From the NCBI GenBank assembly GCA_002494165.1, contig DLBH01000067.1:1-40832 (forward strand): a stretch of 40,832 bases of DNA. Reading direction: 5' to 3'. The notes beneath the pieces were generated by a model. That model was not told the origin of the DNA, searched no databases, and saw only the letters and a program-made list of their open reading frames with translations. The position numbers and the translations under genes were made by a program. Shown piece after piece: positions 1 to 7,689 of this stretch. The DNA comes from Lachnospiraceae bacterium UBA7026. Lineage in GTDB: Bacteria > Bacillota > Clostridia > Lachnospirales > Lachnospiraceae. The stretch's first letter is position 1. The number at the start of each line of letters is the position of its first letter.

Positions 1-925
1 ATCGGACGAAGGCCTGCTTCAGGTCTTCTCTCATATCGATGACTGCCTGGCGGCTGGCATCGGCATAATTGGCCGGTCCAAACTTATCCTTGTAAGCAGC
101 CTGCTTATAGGCGCAGATGATGCCCCGGCTGGAATTCACGATGGCGCCCAGGCCGTCCTCATTGAAGAAGGCCGCCAAGTCTTTTCCCTGACCTCCCTGG
201 GCCCCGTAACCCGGTACCAGGATATAATTTTTAGGCATAACTTTCCTGAGAGCAGCACCCATCTCCGGGTAAGTAGCTCCCACCACTGCTCCCACGTAGG
301 AATAGGTATCACCCATATGGGTCTGGCCCCACTCAGCCACTTTCTCAGCCACCAGCTCATAGACGGGCTTGCCGTCCACTTCCCTGTCCTGGAACTCGCC
401 ACTAGATGGATTGGAAGTCTTGACCAGGATGAAAATACCCTTATTTTCTTCCTTACAAATCTTAATAAAGGGCTTTACTCCGTCAGATCCCAGGTAGGGG
501 TTGACAGTGACAAAGTCCTCTGTAAAAGGATGGAAGGTCCTGGATCCCACTTTAACCTGGCCCAAATGACCCACGGCGTAGGCTTCGGAGGTGGATCCGA
601 TATCTCCCCTCTTCACATCCCCGATGATTACAAGACCCTTGCTCTTGCAGTAATCGCAGGTTCTTTTAAAGGCTTCCATACCCGGAATACCGAACTGTTC
701 ATACATGGCCACCTGGGGCTTTACAGCCGGGATCAGGTCATAGGTCGCGTCGATGATTCCTTTGTTGAACTGCCAGATCGCCTCTGCCGCCGCGTCGAGA
801 GTCTCGCCCCGGGAGGCGATGGCATCGGCCAGCAGCCCCTCAGGTAGATAGTCCAGTTTCGGATCAAGACCTACAACAATCGGCGCATCCTTCTCTTTGA
901 TATTTTTCACCAGCTGATTAATCAT
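1..925 (-). CDS. pyrF: Orotidine 5'-phosphate decarboxylase, 3' end cut by window
   Basis: Makes UMP by decarboxylating OMP, the last step of de novo pyrimidine synthesis, in the cytosol. The reading frame starts at the ATG at 925, behind GGAGG, and runs off the window after 308 codons, so the C-terminus is missing. The catalytic Asp-x-Lys-x-x-Asp motif is visible as GDVKRGDIGSTS near residue 100. The length and spacing fit the long group-2 PyrF found with pyr operons in Clostridia, rather than the short E. coli type. It lies downstream of pyrC behind its own promoter-like site (1102-1130), so it may be transcribed both from the operon and alone. Function is confident from the motif and the pyr context. 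Confidence 0.95.
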   Translation of the reverse strand, partial: MINQLVKNIKEKDAPIVVGLDPKLDYLPEGLLADAIASRGETLDAAAEAIWQFNKGIIDATYDLIPAVKPQVAMYEQFGIPGMEAFKRTCDYCKSKGLVIIGDVKRGDIGSTSEAYAVGHLGQVKVGSRTFHPFTEDFVTVNPYLGSDGVKPFIKICKEENKGIFILVKTSNPSSGEFQDREVDGKPVYELVAEKVAEWGQTHMGDTYSYVGAVVGATYPEMGAALRKVMPKNYILVPGYGAQGGQGKDLAAFFNEDGLGAIVNSSRGIICAYKQAAYKDKFGPANYADASRQAVIDMREDLKQAFVR

Positions 926-1028
926 AATGTCCTCCATGATATTATGTCTGTTTTCGATTCATATAGAATGTCTCTTCTCTATAGGCGGGGAGAAGTTGTC
1001 CTCCCTCTACCACTCAAATGTGGTCCGG

Positions 1029-1078
1029 CTTCCTCCTGTTATATCAGGGCCGGCCTTCTCCTTTTATATCGGGGCAGG
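1029..1078. repeat. Degenerate 25-bp direct repeat, two copies, in pyrF leader
   Basis: Two adjacent copies of a 25-base unit with the core TATATC(A/G)GGGC, followed by a GGC-rich stretch, lie between the pyrF promoter and its start. They would be part of the untranslated leader. The copies differ at several positions. No function is visible. Confidence 0.5.
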
Positions 1079-1101
1079 CTGGCACAAGACGCACAGGTCA
1101 T

Positions 1102-1130
1102 ATTCTAACATAGGCCTCTGGTCTTGTATA
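1102..1130 (-). promoter_or_regulatory. Probable pyrF promoter with extended -10
   Basis: On the minus strand TATACA (1125-1130) is followed after 17 bases by TAGAAT (1102-1107), preceded by TG one base upstream. This is an extended -10 sigma-A-type promoter. The transcribed leader to pyrF would be about 170 bases. Confidence 0.6.
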
Positions 1131-1159
1131 CCTGGACTTGTCTTTTCCGGTCTCCTGAC

Positions 1160-2431
1160 TTAGCCCCTGTAAACCACCTTGCCGTCGCAGATGGTATAGT
1201 AGATCCTGCCGAAAAGTCTCATACCCAGATAGGGGGAATTCTCAGACTTGGAAGCAAAATCTTCCACGGTCCGGTCTTCGTTGGGATCAAAGATAACCAG
1301 ATCAGCCCTTTTGCCCGGTGCGATGTCGCCACAGTCAAAGCCATAAAGGCTGGCCGGATTCAGAGTCATTTTCTCCACCAGTTCCATGATGGTCAGGTGG
1401 CTCCGGTGAACCAGGAAGGTCAGGCCTACGGACAAGGCTGTCTCCAGACCGGTAATTCCGCTGGGTGCCTTGGCAAATTCCCTCTCCTTTTCTTCCGTGG
1501 AGTGGGGAGCGTGGTCTGTGGCAATCATATCAATGGTCCCATCGGCCAGCCCCTCTATAATCTTAACCCGGTCCCAGTCGGTCCTAAGGGGAGGGTTCAT
1601 CTTGCATAAAGTACCGTAGGTGAGCACATCCTCCTCAGTCAGGGAGAAATGGTGGGGGGTTGCCTCTCCATAAACCCTGGCGCCTAAAGACTTGGCAAAA
1701 CGGATCAGATCCACAGTCCTGCCCGATGAGATATGCTGGATATCCACCTTGGCCCCCGTATCAAGGGCCAGCATGATATCCCTGGCCACCATGACCTCCT
1801 CGGAAACTGCCGGTGCCCCGCCCAGACCCAGCTGGTCTGAAACATAACCTTTATTGATCCCGTTAAGCTCATTGAGACTGGGATCCTCCTCGTGAAGGGA
1901 GATGGGCAGATCAAGCTTTCTTGCCGCCTCCATGGCCCGGCGTATCAGGCCTGAATCCGTCAGAGGCAGGCCGTCATCGGAAAAACCGCAGGCTCCGTGG
2001 GCAGCCAGGTCTTCAAAATCCACCAGTTCTTTACCGGCAAAGCCCTTGCTCACGGCGGCTACCTGGTGAACATGGATGGGCAGGGAGGCTGCCCTGGAAA
2101 GAATGTCGTCAAGGACCTCCGTATTGTCCACCACAGGCCTGGTGTTGGCCATGCAGACTACGGTGGTATAACCTCCGGCTGCCGCTGCCCGGCTGCCGGT
2201 TTCCAGATCTTCTTTATAGGTAAAACCCGGATCGCGGAAATGAACATGTACATCCACAAGACCCGGAGCGACAATACAGCCCCTGGCATCCAGGTAATCA
2301 ACAGGCTCTTCTGTATCCACGGGACAGTCTTTGCCATAGCCGGCAATCCGCCCGTCCCTGACCCAAAGGTCTGTCACCAGGTCCATTTCTGTGGCCGGGT
2401 TAATCACCCTGCCGTTTCTGATACAAAGCAT
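1160..2431 (-). CDS. pyrC: Dihydroorotase (class I)
   Basis: Zinc amidohydrolase that interconverts carbamoyl aspartate and dihydroorotate in pyrimidine synthesis. It is 423 residues long, normal for class I enzymes. The metal motif DVHVHFRDPG lies near residue 60, a histidine sits in the QHISSG segment near 235, and ATDHAPHS near 305 carries the catalytic Asp. I chose the ATG at 2431 because AGGAGG lies six bases upstream. An in-frame ATG at 2437 abuts the Shine-Dalgarno sequence and is unlikely to be used. It follows the M29 aminopeptidase gene after a 207-base gap holding a tandem repeat, and precedes pyrF. A weak TG-A-TAGTAT site at 2462-2470 could start transcription here. Confidence 0.97.
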   Translation of the reverse strand: MLCIRNGRVINPATEMDLVTDLWVRDGRIAGYGKDCPVDTEEPVDYLDARGCIVAPGLVDVHVHFRDPGFTYKEDLETGSRAAAAGGYTTVVCMANTRPVVDNTEVLDDILSRAASLPIHVHQVAAVSKGFAGKELVDFEDLAAHGACGFSDDGLPLTDSGLIRRAMEAARKLDLPISLHEEDPSLNELNGINKGYVSDQLGLGGAPAVSEEVMVARDIMLALDTGAKVDIQHISSGRTVDLIRFAKSLGARVYGEATPHHFSLTEEDVLTYGTLCKMNPPLRTDWDRVKIIEGLADGTIDMIATDHAPHSTEEKEREFAKAPSGITGLETALSVGLTFLVHRSHLTIMELVEKMTLNPASLYGFDCGDIAPGKRADLVIFDPNEDRTVEDFASKSENSPYLGMRLFGRIYYTICDGKVVYRG

Positions 2432-2461
2432 AGGCATCCTCCTCTCTTCCGGTCATATCTG

Positions 2462-2470
2462 ATACTATCA
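2462..2470 (-). promoter_or_regulatory. Possible extended -10 upstream of pyrC
   Basis: The minus strand reads TGATAGTAT within a stretch resembling the TATGTTAGAATAT seen upstream of pyrE and pyrF. No good -35 hexamer is visible 16-18 bases upstream, so this rests only on the extended -10. Confidence 0.3.
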
Positions 2471-2540
2471 TACGATGCAAGTTTTCATGGGTATATGGCC
2501 CGGCCCCGGACCATGCCATAGGAGACCATCCCAGGTCTTT

Positions 2541-2621
2541 GGCAAAACGGAACCAGCCCAGACCCACGGCAAAATGGAACTACCCCAGGCTCATGGCAAA
2601 TCGGAACTGGCCCAGACCCAC
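2541..2621. repeat. 27-bp tandem repeat, three copies plus degenerate ends
   Basis: Three contiguous 27-base units (2541-2567, 2568-2594, 2595-2621), each beginning GGCAAA on the plus strand and ending in a CCCAG-rich stretch. A partial unit follows to about 2636, and a more diverged one precedes from about 2515. The array fills the gap between the aminopeptidase stop and pyrC. The copies differ at 3-8 positions, so the array is not a recent expansion. No coding signal was seen. Confidence 0.85.
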
Positions 2622-2638
2622 GGCAAAAAACGAAAGCC

Positions 2639-4720
2639 CTATTCGTGCTGGAAGGGTTTGTTGAGATCAAAAGTTCCCTCCAGACAGAACCGTCCGTCTA
2701 AAATAATGGGTACGGTCACCCGGTCCGCCGTCACAGCCACCACCCGGTCCAGCTCTTCATAGGGAATAGTGATATCCGTATGGCAGTTAAAATAAGCCTT
2801 TTTGGGTTCAGTATCCCTCTTTAAAGAGAAATCATTTTCCCTGGCAATGATTTCTTTTCCGTCAGGATTAAATACCTTCATGTCTTCACTGTATGCATAG
2901 CAGCTGTCCCCCACTGCAATATGGGGTCCCATCTTTTCCGCAATCAGGATGGGCAGCTTCCTCATAATGTCATATCTGGAGGCAGCTACATAGGCTGTAG
3001 TATTGGTGCCAATGGCAAACTCTCCCATGGGAAGGGACTCCCTCCCGAAGAAAAGATTATTTTTAATAAATTTCCTGCCCATCTCCGGGTCCTTGAAATT
3101 AGTACAGCTGTAATCTGTCACAATGCCATCCTCGAAGGTTAATCTCAGATCTTTATAACAGATCCCACTGAGAAAGACCTCGGTCACATGAAACAGGCCG
3201 CTGGTTCCGGTCAGTTTAGGTGTGGTAAAAACCTCACCCACCGGGATATTCACATCGGCCAGACAGTTTTCAAACTTGGTCTGGGAAGCCGGGTCTGTCA
3301 GATCCTGCAGGCTGACCGTCAGATTAGTCATATTTTTGCCCCTGCCCATCAGCTTGACGCTGACCGCCGAATCAAGAACATCAATCATCCGCTGCTGGAT
3401 GGCCTGGTAGAGGTCATTGTCCTGGATATTGACCTGATGGATCTGGTCGAATATCTCCGGGTAAGCCTCCCCGATGGAAGGAAGCGGATAGGCGATGATG
3501 GTAAAGCTGCGCTCCTCCTGGTTGATAAACTCATTCATTAGACTGTTGGCCAGTCCGGTATACTGGATCACCAGGTCCTCCTGCCTCTCACTCAGGCGGT
3601 AAGCTTCAGGAGTGTTGACAGGCTCAAAAGGCTCCTGGCCGAAGGCTTCCAAACAAGCCGGGCCGGCAAAGCCCCGGGCCTGGTCTTCATATTTCTCGTA
3701 GGCCTTCCTCATACAGGTCAGTTTACGGTCAATCATCCGCTTGTCCAGGTAGACTGCGCTGTCAAACCTGTGGTCATACATATACTGGGGATTGGGATTT
3801 GTGGAAATATAACCAATCCTTGCATTTCTTTTCCTATTAAATACACTGCGGGCTTCGGGATAAAATATTACCTTAAGTCCCAGAAGTTCAAACTGCTGGA
3901 CCACCTCCCGGATTACTCTCTCAAAGCCTATAGGATAGCGGATATTGACAGAAGTCTTCTTTGCCAGATCCACATTCTTGTTTGCAAAGCCCCGGCAGTA
4001 GCCCTCGGTAAAGGTACTGGCAATCTCCTGGATCTTGAGCAGGGGCAGGCTGTTCAGATGGGCAGCAGTGCCGATCTCATCCTGGGAAATGTAGTCACCG
4101 TAACTGTAGAGATAGCGGAGGTCGCAAAGATCCGCCCCCATGATGATATCCCTGGCAAAGGTCAGGTCCGGGTCCAGCAGCTGACGTACACGGCAGCCTG
4201 CCCACACATCGGCATAATCATGGTAGAACCAGTAGATGACATCCCTGACCTTCTTGTAGACCGGGATATCCTGTTCAAAAATCCCATAGATCTCCTGGAA
4301 AAGTTCATATAATATCGTAGTTCTCTCCAGGTCCTCCTGGAAAATATAAGACCGCAGTCCCCTCAGTTCAGTATATAAAAAACTCAGAATACGCCCGAAT
4401 TCCTCACCCAGAACCCTGACCGCATAGGCCGGGCTGGCGTAGGATTGTTCATAATTCTGAGGTGAAATATCCCTGTAAAAGTCCTCATTTTCCCGGCTGA
4501 TCTCCTCGAGACTTCTCCGGAAAAAGACGCCGCTGCTGATCTCTTCATAGCGGTCAGTGCAGCTGTTAAGAAAATTCGCAGTCCTGGTAAAAAAATCTGC
4601 GAAATGTTCAGGAAGTCCGGGAGCGCCCTCTGAGGCAATCTGCCGGATTCTTGATGAAACCAGCAGAAATCTCTCCTTTAATTCCTTTTCATATTCTTCA
4701 TTAATCCATTTATTTTTCAT
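2639..4720 (-). CDS. M29-family (AmpS-type) aminopeptidase with long N-terminal extension
   Basis: Predicted cytosolic metalloaminopeptidase of the thermophilic M29 (AmpS/AmpT) family, 693 residues. The C-terminal part carries the family's metal-site segments in order: NIPVGEVFTTP near 493, MGEFAIGTNT near 567, GPHIAVGD near 598 and the His-x-Asp of CHTDIT near 645. All expected ligands (two Glu, two His, one Asp) appear present. Typical M29 enzymes are about 400 residues, so roughly the first 290 residues are additional. They look helical and charged, with no signal peptide and no domain I recognise. The start is the ATG at 4720, with AAAGGA about a dozen bases upstream. It lies between the VanZ gene and pyrC, so peptide turnover is a passenger in the pyr cluster. 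Substrate unknown. Confidence 0.85.
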   Translation of the reverse strand: MKNKWINEEYEKELKERFLLVSSRIRQIASEGAPGLPEHFADFFTRTANFLNSCTDRYEEISSGVFFRRSLEEISRENEDFYRDISPQNYEQSYASPAYAVRVLGEEFGRILSFLYTELRGLRSYIFQEDLERTTILYELFQEIYGIFEQDIPVYKKVRDVIYWFYHDYADVWAGCRVRQLLDPDLTFARDIIMGADLCDLRYLYSYGDYISQDEIGTAAHLNSLPLLKIQEIASTFTEGYCRGFANKNVDLAKKTSVNIRYPIGFERVIREVVQQFELLGLKVIFYPEARSVFNRKRNARIGYISTNPNPQYMYDHRFDSAVYLDKRMIDRKLTCMRKAYEKYEDQARGFAGPACLEAFGQEPFEPVNTPEAYRLSERQEDLVIQYTGLANSLMNEFINQEERSFTIIAYPLPSIGEAYPEIFDQIHQVNIQDNDLYQAIQQRMIDVLDSAVSVKLMGRGKNMTNLTVSLQDLTDPASQTKFENCLADVNIPVGEVFTTPKLTGTSGLFHVTEVFLSGICYKDLRLTFEDGIVTDYSCTNFKDPEMGRKFIKNNLFFGRESLPMGEFAIGTNTTAYVAASRYDIMRKLPILIAEKMGPHIAVGDSCYAYSEDMKVFNPDGKEIIARENDFSLKRDTEPKKAYFNCHTDITIPYEELDRVVAVTADRVTVPIILDGRFCLEGTFDLNKPFQHE

Positions 4721-4799
4721 ATAAAGTATAGTCCTTTCAACTCTGTCTGATGATCAGGGTCTTCAGGGAACAGCAGGTCCCGGACCAGCCCTCCGCAAA

Positions 4800-4832
4800 G
4801 GCTGGCAGTTAAAAACAAGGAACCTTTTCCTG
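4800..4832 (-). terminator. Weak terminator-like hairpin after the VanZ gene
   Basis: Just after the stop codon the minus strand has AGGAA-AAGG-TTCCT followed by TGTTTTT. The five-pair stem is weak, so read-through into the aminopeptidase gene is likely. Confidence 0.3.
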
Positions 4833-5624
4833 CTATAATATAATCAGCACGATACCAAGCAGGATGACAAAAATATTAACACAGATGCCGGGAACCTTAA
4901 AACGCTGATTGGTCTTGACATCATCGTAACTCAGAATACCCCAGGCCAGTCCGAAGACCGCCGCCAGCAGGAATAGACAGCCGGCCAGTCCGGCCCCGAT
5001 TCCCAGCTCTCCACCCGAGATAATGGCCATGACAAGCATTATTACAAAGCCGGTCAGGGCCGCCAGGCCCACACTCAGGGAGAGGATGGCATTCCTGGAC
5101 ACCCTTTTCTCTGAAAAAGAGATGCCTCTTCCGGTCATCCTCCATATACTGCCCCCGTAGCCGCCGCGGCTGCCAAGGGATTCAAAAAAGTTACTGAAGA
5201 GCAGGTATCCCAGCCAGCCAACCATGCCGCCGGCCGTATTGAGGATCAGGTCGTCCACGTCAAAAACACCGACCATGAAGATCAGCTGGGTCAGTTCAAT
5301 AGCAAGGGAGAATAAAAAGGTAAAGGCCAGGATATGGTACCAGCCTGTCTCCCTGGTCCGGAACATGGGGATCAGGAAACCGAAGGGGGCAAACACAAGA
5401 ATATTACCCAGAAGATTCAGCAGGAAGGCCCCCAAGGACATGCTTTGCCTGTAAGTGATAAATCGCCGGATTTCCAGGAAAGGTGTCAGATTATAGCGGA
5501 AATTCATATAGCCGTCCGCCCTGCCCAGCCTGTCTGAAAAAAGGACAAAATACAGAATGATACCGGCATACAAAACCAGCAGTATCAGGCTCCATGTGCT
5601 TATTTTCTTTCTCTGTTCATCCAT
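4833..5624 (-). CDS. VanZ-domain membrane protein with extra C-terminal membrane module
   Basis: Integral membrane protein of about 263 residues. Residues 1-150 match the VanZ-like pattern: a first membrane helix, the NLTPF segment, then NLLGNILVFAPFGFLIP, a helix with IELTQL, and DVDDLILNTAGG. VanZ-like proteins are linked to glycopeptide/lipid II tolerance in some hosts, but most have no known role. After residue 165 comes a second module with FSEKRVSRNA and three or four more hydrophobic segments, resembling small Lachnospiraceae membrane families (DUF6142-like, from memory). I chose the ATG at 5624, ten bases from AAGGAG. The in-frame GTG at 5630 is too close to it. It lies between the 50-residue peptide gene and the M29 peptidase, in the pyr cluster. 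Confidence 0.82.
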   Translation of the reverse strand: MDEQRKKISTWSLILLVLYAGIILYFVLFSDRLGRADGYMNFRYNLTPFLEIRRFITYRQSMSLGAFLLNLLGNILVFAPFGFLIPMFRTRETGWYHILAFTFLFSLAIELTQLIFMVGVFDVDDLILNTAGGMVGWLGYLLFSNFFESLGSRGGYGGSIWRMTGRGISFSEKRVSRNAILSLSVGLAALTGFVIMLVMAIISGGELGIGAGLAGCLFLLAAVFGLAWGILSYDDVKTNQRFKVPGICVNIFVILLGIVLIIL

Positions 5625-5707
5625 ATCCACCGAACTCCTTGCTCTTCCTCAGGTCCTTTTTTTGAGAAAGCAGGACCCGGATAACCAGTTCCTGCCCTCC
5701 TCCTGTC

Positions 5708-5751
5708 CCCGGGACTTATGACCGCCTCCCGGGCAGTCCCCGTCCGGGGAC
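5708..5751. other. Two adjacent GC-rich inverted repeats
   Basis: Stem CCCGGGA/TCCCGGG (5708-5714 with 5727-5733) and stem GTCCCC/GGGGAC with a four-base loop (5736-5751) lie back to back, directly after the stop of the 50-residue gene. Neither has a T tract, so they may be pause, processing or RNA-protecting structures rather than intrinsic terminators. Confidence 0.6.
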
Positions 5752-5756
5752 GGACA

Positions 5757-5909
5757 TCAGATCATAATATTCTTCTTCATGGACAGAGCTTTGGCCCCAC
5801 ACAGGATGGACAGAACTCCTGCCGCGATACCCATGACTGTCACAATAATGCCAATAACAATTCCTGCCACACCAACTGTGCCAAGTCCATTATAAATCTT
5901 CTCGTTCAT
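5757..5909 (-). CDS. Small membrane protein, 50 residues, unknown function
   Basis: Frame of 50 codons plus TGA, beginning MNEKIYNGLG, with a GGGAG Shine-Dalgarno sequence a few bases before the ATG. Residues 12-38 form one long or two short glycine/valine/isoleucine-rich hydrophobic segments, followed by a positive tail containing KKN. It is therefore probably a single-pass or hairpin membrane peptide. It sits 14 bases downstream of the pyrE stop and upstream of the VanZ gene, and is likely co-transcribed with pyrE. I recall similar short hydrophobic proteins in Lachnospiraceae genomes, but give no family name. Codon use and the ribosome-binding site argue that it is real. No function can be assigned. 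Confidence 0.8.
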   Translation of the reverse strand: MNEKIYNGLGTVGVAGIVIGIIVTVMGIAAGVLSILCGAKALSMKKNIMI

Positions 5910-5923
5910 AAAACTCTCCCTGT

Positions 5924-6598
5924 CTACCTTGCGCCATACTTCTCATAATAGGCATCGATGGCTTTCTTCAGTTCATCATCAATGATTACCTTGCCCTTGT
6001 AGGGCTTATTATAGAGATGATCAACCACCTCTTCCATGGTGACAATGGCTGTTGTCTTCATGCCATACTCCTGGCTGATCTCAGCCAGGGCGCTCTTTTC
6101 TCCCTGGCCCCTCTCCATCCGGTCCACAGACACTACCAGACCAAGTACATCCACCTGACCCTGGGCCTTAAGAATAGGCATGGTCTCCTTGATGGAGGTG
6201 CCCGCTGTTGTCACATCCTCGATGATAATGACCCGGTCACCGTCAGCCAGAGGACTTCCGAGAAGGATGCCCTTATCTCCATGGTCTTTCACTTCCTTAC
6301 GATTACTGCAGTAGCGGATATCCTTATCATACTTCTCCGCTATGGCAGAGGTTGTTGCAACGCTCAGGGGAATACCCTTGTAGGCAGGTCCAAAAAGAAC
6401 ATCAAAATCCAAGCCGAAAATATCCTTGATCGCCTGAGCATAATAACCGCCTAAAGTCCTCAGCTGGGAGCCGGTGCGGTAAAATCCGGTATTGACAAAG
6501 AAGGGAGTCTTTCTGCCGCTTTTTGTCACAAAGTCGCCAAATTTAAGTACACTGCAGTCGATCATAAACTCTATAAAATCTTTCTTATACTGTTCCAT
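5924..6598 (-). CDS. pyrE: Orotate phosphoribosyltransferase
   Basis: Joins orotate and PRPP to give OMP, the fifth step of UMP synthesis. The protein has 224 residues. The PRPP-binding motif appears as VIIIEDVTTAGTS near 125, and an upstream segment contains GPAYKGIPLS, typical of PyrE. The ATG at 6598, with AAGGATAGG upstream, gives the usual N-terminus. The frame stays open for 20 more codons upstream to 6658, but those residues are not family-like. It has its own promoter-like extended -10 at 6764-6772 and a leader of about 160 bases rich in TCCGGA palindromes. It is followed closely by the 50-residue membrane protein gene. Confidence 0.96.
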   Translation of the reverse strand: MEQYKKDFIEFMIDCSVLKFGDFVTKSGRKTPFFVNTGFYRTGSQLRTLGGYYAQAIKDIFGLDFDVLFGPAYKGIPLSVATTSAIAEKYDKDIRYCSNRKEVKDHGDKGILLGSPLADGDRVIIIEDVTTAGTSIKETMPILKAQGQVDVLGLVVSVDRMERGQGEKSALAEISQEYGMKTTAIVTMEEVVDHLYNKPYKGKVIIDDELKKAIDAYYEKYGAR

Positions 6599-6642
6599 AT
6601 CCCTATCCTTCCCGTTAAAGGCACTGTTTCCCTGCTGCAAGC

Positions 6643-6748
6643 TCCGGAACCGGACCAAACCGTACCGGAATGTCCCTGACCGGTCACCGTGACCAGTTTC
6701 CGGAACCAGACCCTCTCCGGATCATCCTGTAAGCAGACACAATCCGGA
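6643..6748. repeat. CCGG-rich leader of pyrE with four TCCGGA palindromes and a hairpin
   Basis: TCCGGA occurs at 6643-6648, 6699-6704, 6716-6721 and 6743-6748. Two of the sites sit in a direct repeat CCGGAACC(G/A)GACC. A hairpin ACCGGT/ACCAGT (6679-6697) lies between them. All are inside the predicted pyrE leader RNA. No match to a PyrR site or known riboswitch was recognised. Confidence 0.5.
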
Positions 6749-6763
6749 ATGAAATCGTTCTAT

Positions 6764-6772
6764 ATTCTAACA
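6764..6772 (-). promoter_or_regulatory. Extended -10 promoter element upstream of pyrE
   Basis: The minus strand reads TGTTAGAAT within TATGTTAGAATAT, the same string as at the pyrF promoter. No good -35 is visible, since the upstream bases belong to the end of pyrD. Confidence 0.5.
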
Positions 6773-6789
6773 TAATCCGAAAGCAAATT

Positions 6790-7689
6790 CTATATACAGC
6801 CGATAATTTCATGAATATCCACAATATTGTAGGCCTCCATATAGGATTTTATGCCTTCTAGAACATCCATGGTAGCCCCGGGATTATGGAAATTGGCAGT
6901 TCCCACAGCAACCATGCTGGCTCCGGCCATCATCATCTCTATGGCATCCTCCCCTGTGGATATGCCGCCCATGCCTATAATGGGCAGGCTGCAGGCCTTG
7001 TGGACCTGGTAGACCATTCTGACAGCCACCGGGTGGATGGCCGGGCCGGACAGACCACCTGTCCCATTAGCCAGAAGGAGCCTGCGCCGGTGGATATCGA
7101 TCTTCATACCCGTGATGGTATTAATCAGGGAGAGGGCGTCACTGCCTGCGGCCTCCGCCGCCCTTGCCATCTCCGTAATGTCGGTCACATTGGGGCTCAG
7201 TTTCATGACTACCGGTTGTCTGGCCTTCTTTTTTATCTCTTTGGTAATCTCAAAGAGGGCATCCGGATTCTGTCCGAAGGCGATGCCTCCCGCCTTTACG
7301 TTAGGACATGACACATTAATCTCTAAAAGATCCACAGGCTCATCGGAAAGACGTTCCACCACTTCCACATAATCCGCTATGGTCCTGCCGCAGACATTGA
7401 CGATGATGGAGGCTCCCTTCTCTTTGAGATGGGGAATGTCCCTCTTGCAGAAGAGGTCTATTCCCGGATTCTGCAGGCCGACCGCATTGAGCATGCCGGA
7501 GCAGGTCTCAGCCAGCCTGGGTGTGGGATTACCGGCCCAGGGGACATTGGCCACTCCCTTGGTGGTCACGGCTCCCAGGGCTGCCAGGTCGACAAAGGCC
7601 TCGTACTCAGCACCGGATCCAAAGGTTCCCGAGGCTGTCGTCACGGGATTCTTAAAAGATTTTCCAGCTATCTCTACCTGAAGCTTCAT
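6790..7689 (-). CDS. pyrD: Dihydroorotate dehydrogenase B, catalytic subunit
   Basis: FMN flavoprotein of class 1B that oxidises dihydroorotate to orotate and passes electrons through PyrK to NAD. It has 299 residues, normal for PyrDB. Visible segments are TASGTFGSG near the N-terminus, the loop INVSCPNVKAGG whose Cys is the catalytic base in class 1 enzymes, MKLSPNVTDI, and the FMN phosphate site IIGMGGISTGEDA. The start ATG overlaps the stop of pyrK by four bases (ATGA), indicating translational coupling, as expected for a 1:1 complex. The stop is at 6790; pyrE follows after 191 bases with its own promoter-like site. Confidence 0.97.
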   Translation of the reverse strand: MKLQVEIAGKSFKNPVTTASGTFGSGAEYEAFVDLAALGAVTTKGVANVPWAGNPTPRLAETCSGMLNAVGLQNPGIDLFCKRDIPHLKEKGASIIVNVCGRTIADYVEVVERLSDEPVDLLEINVSCPNVKAGGIAFGQNPDALFEITKEIKKKARQPVVMKLSPNVTDITEMARAAEAAGSDALSLINTITGMKIDIHRRRLLLANGTGGLSGPAIHPVAVRMVYQVHKACSLPIIGMGGISTGEDAIEMMMAGASMVAVGTANFHNPGATMDVLEGIKSYMEAYNIVDIHEIIGCI

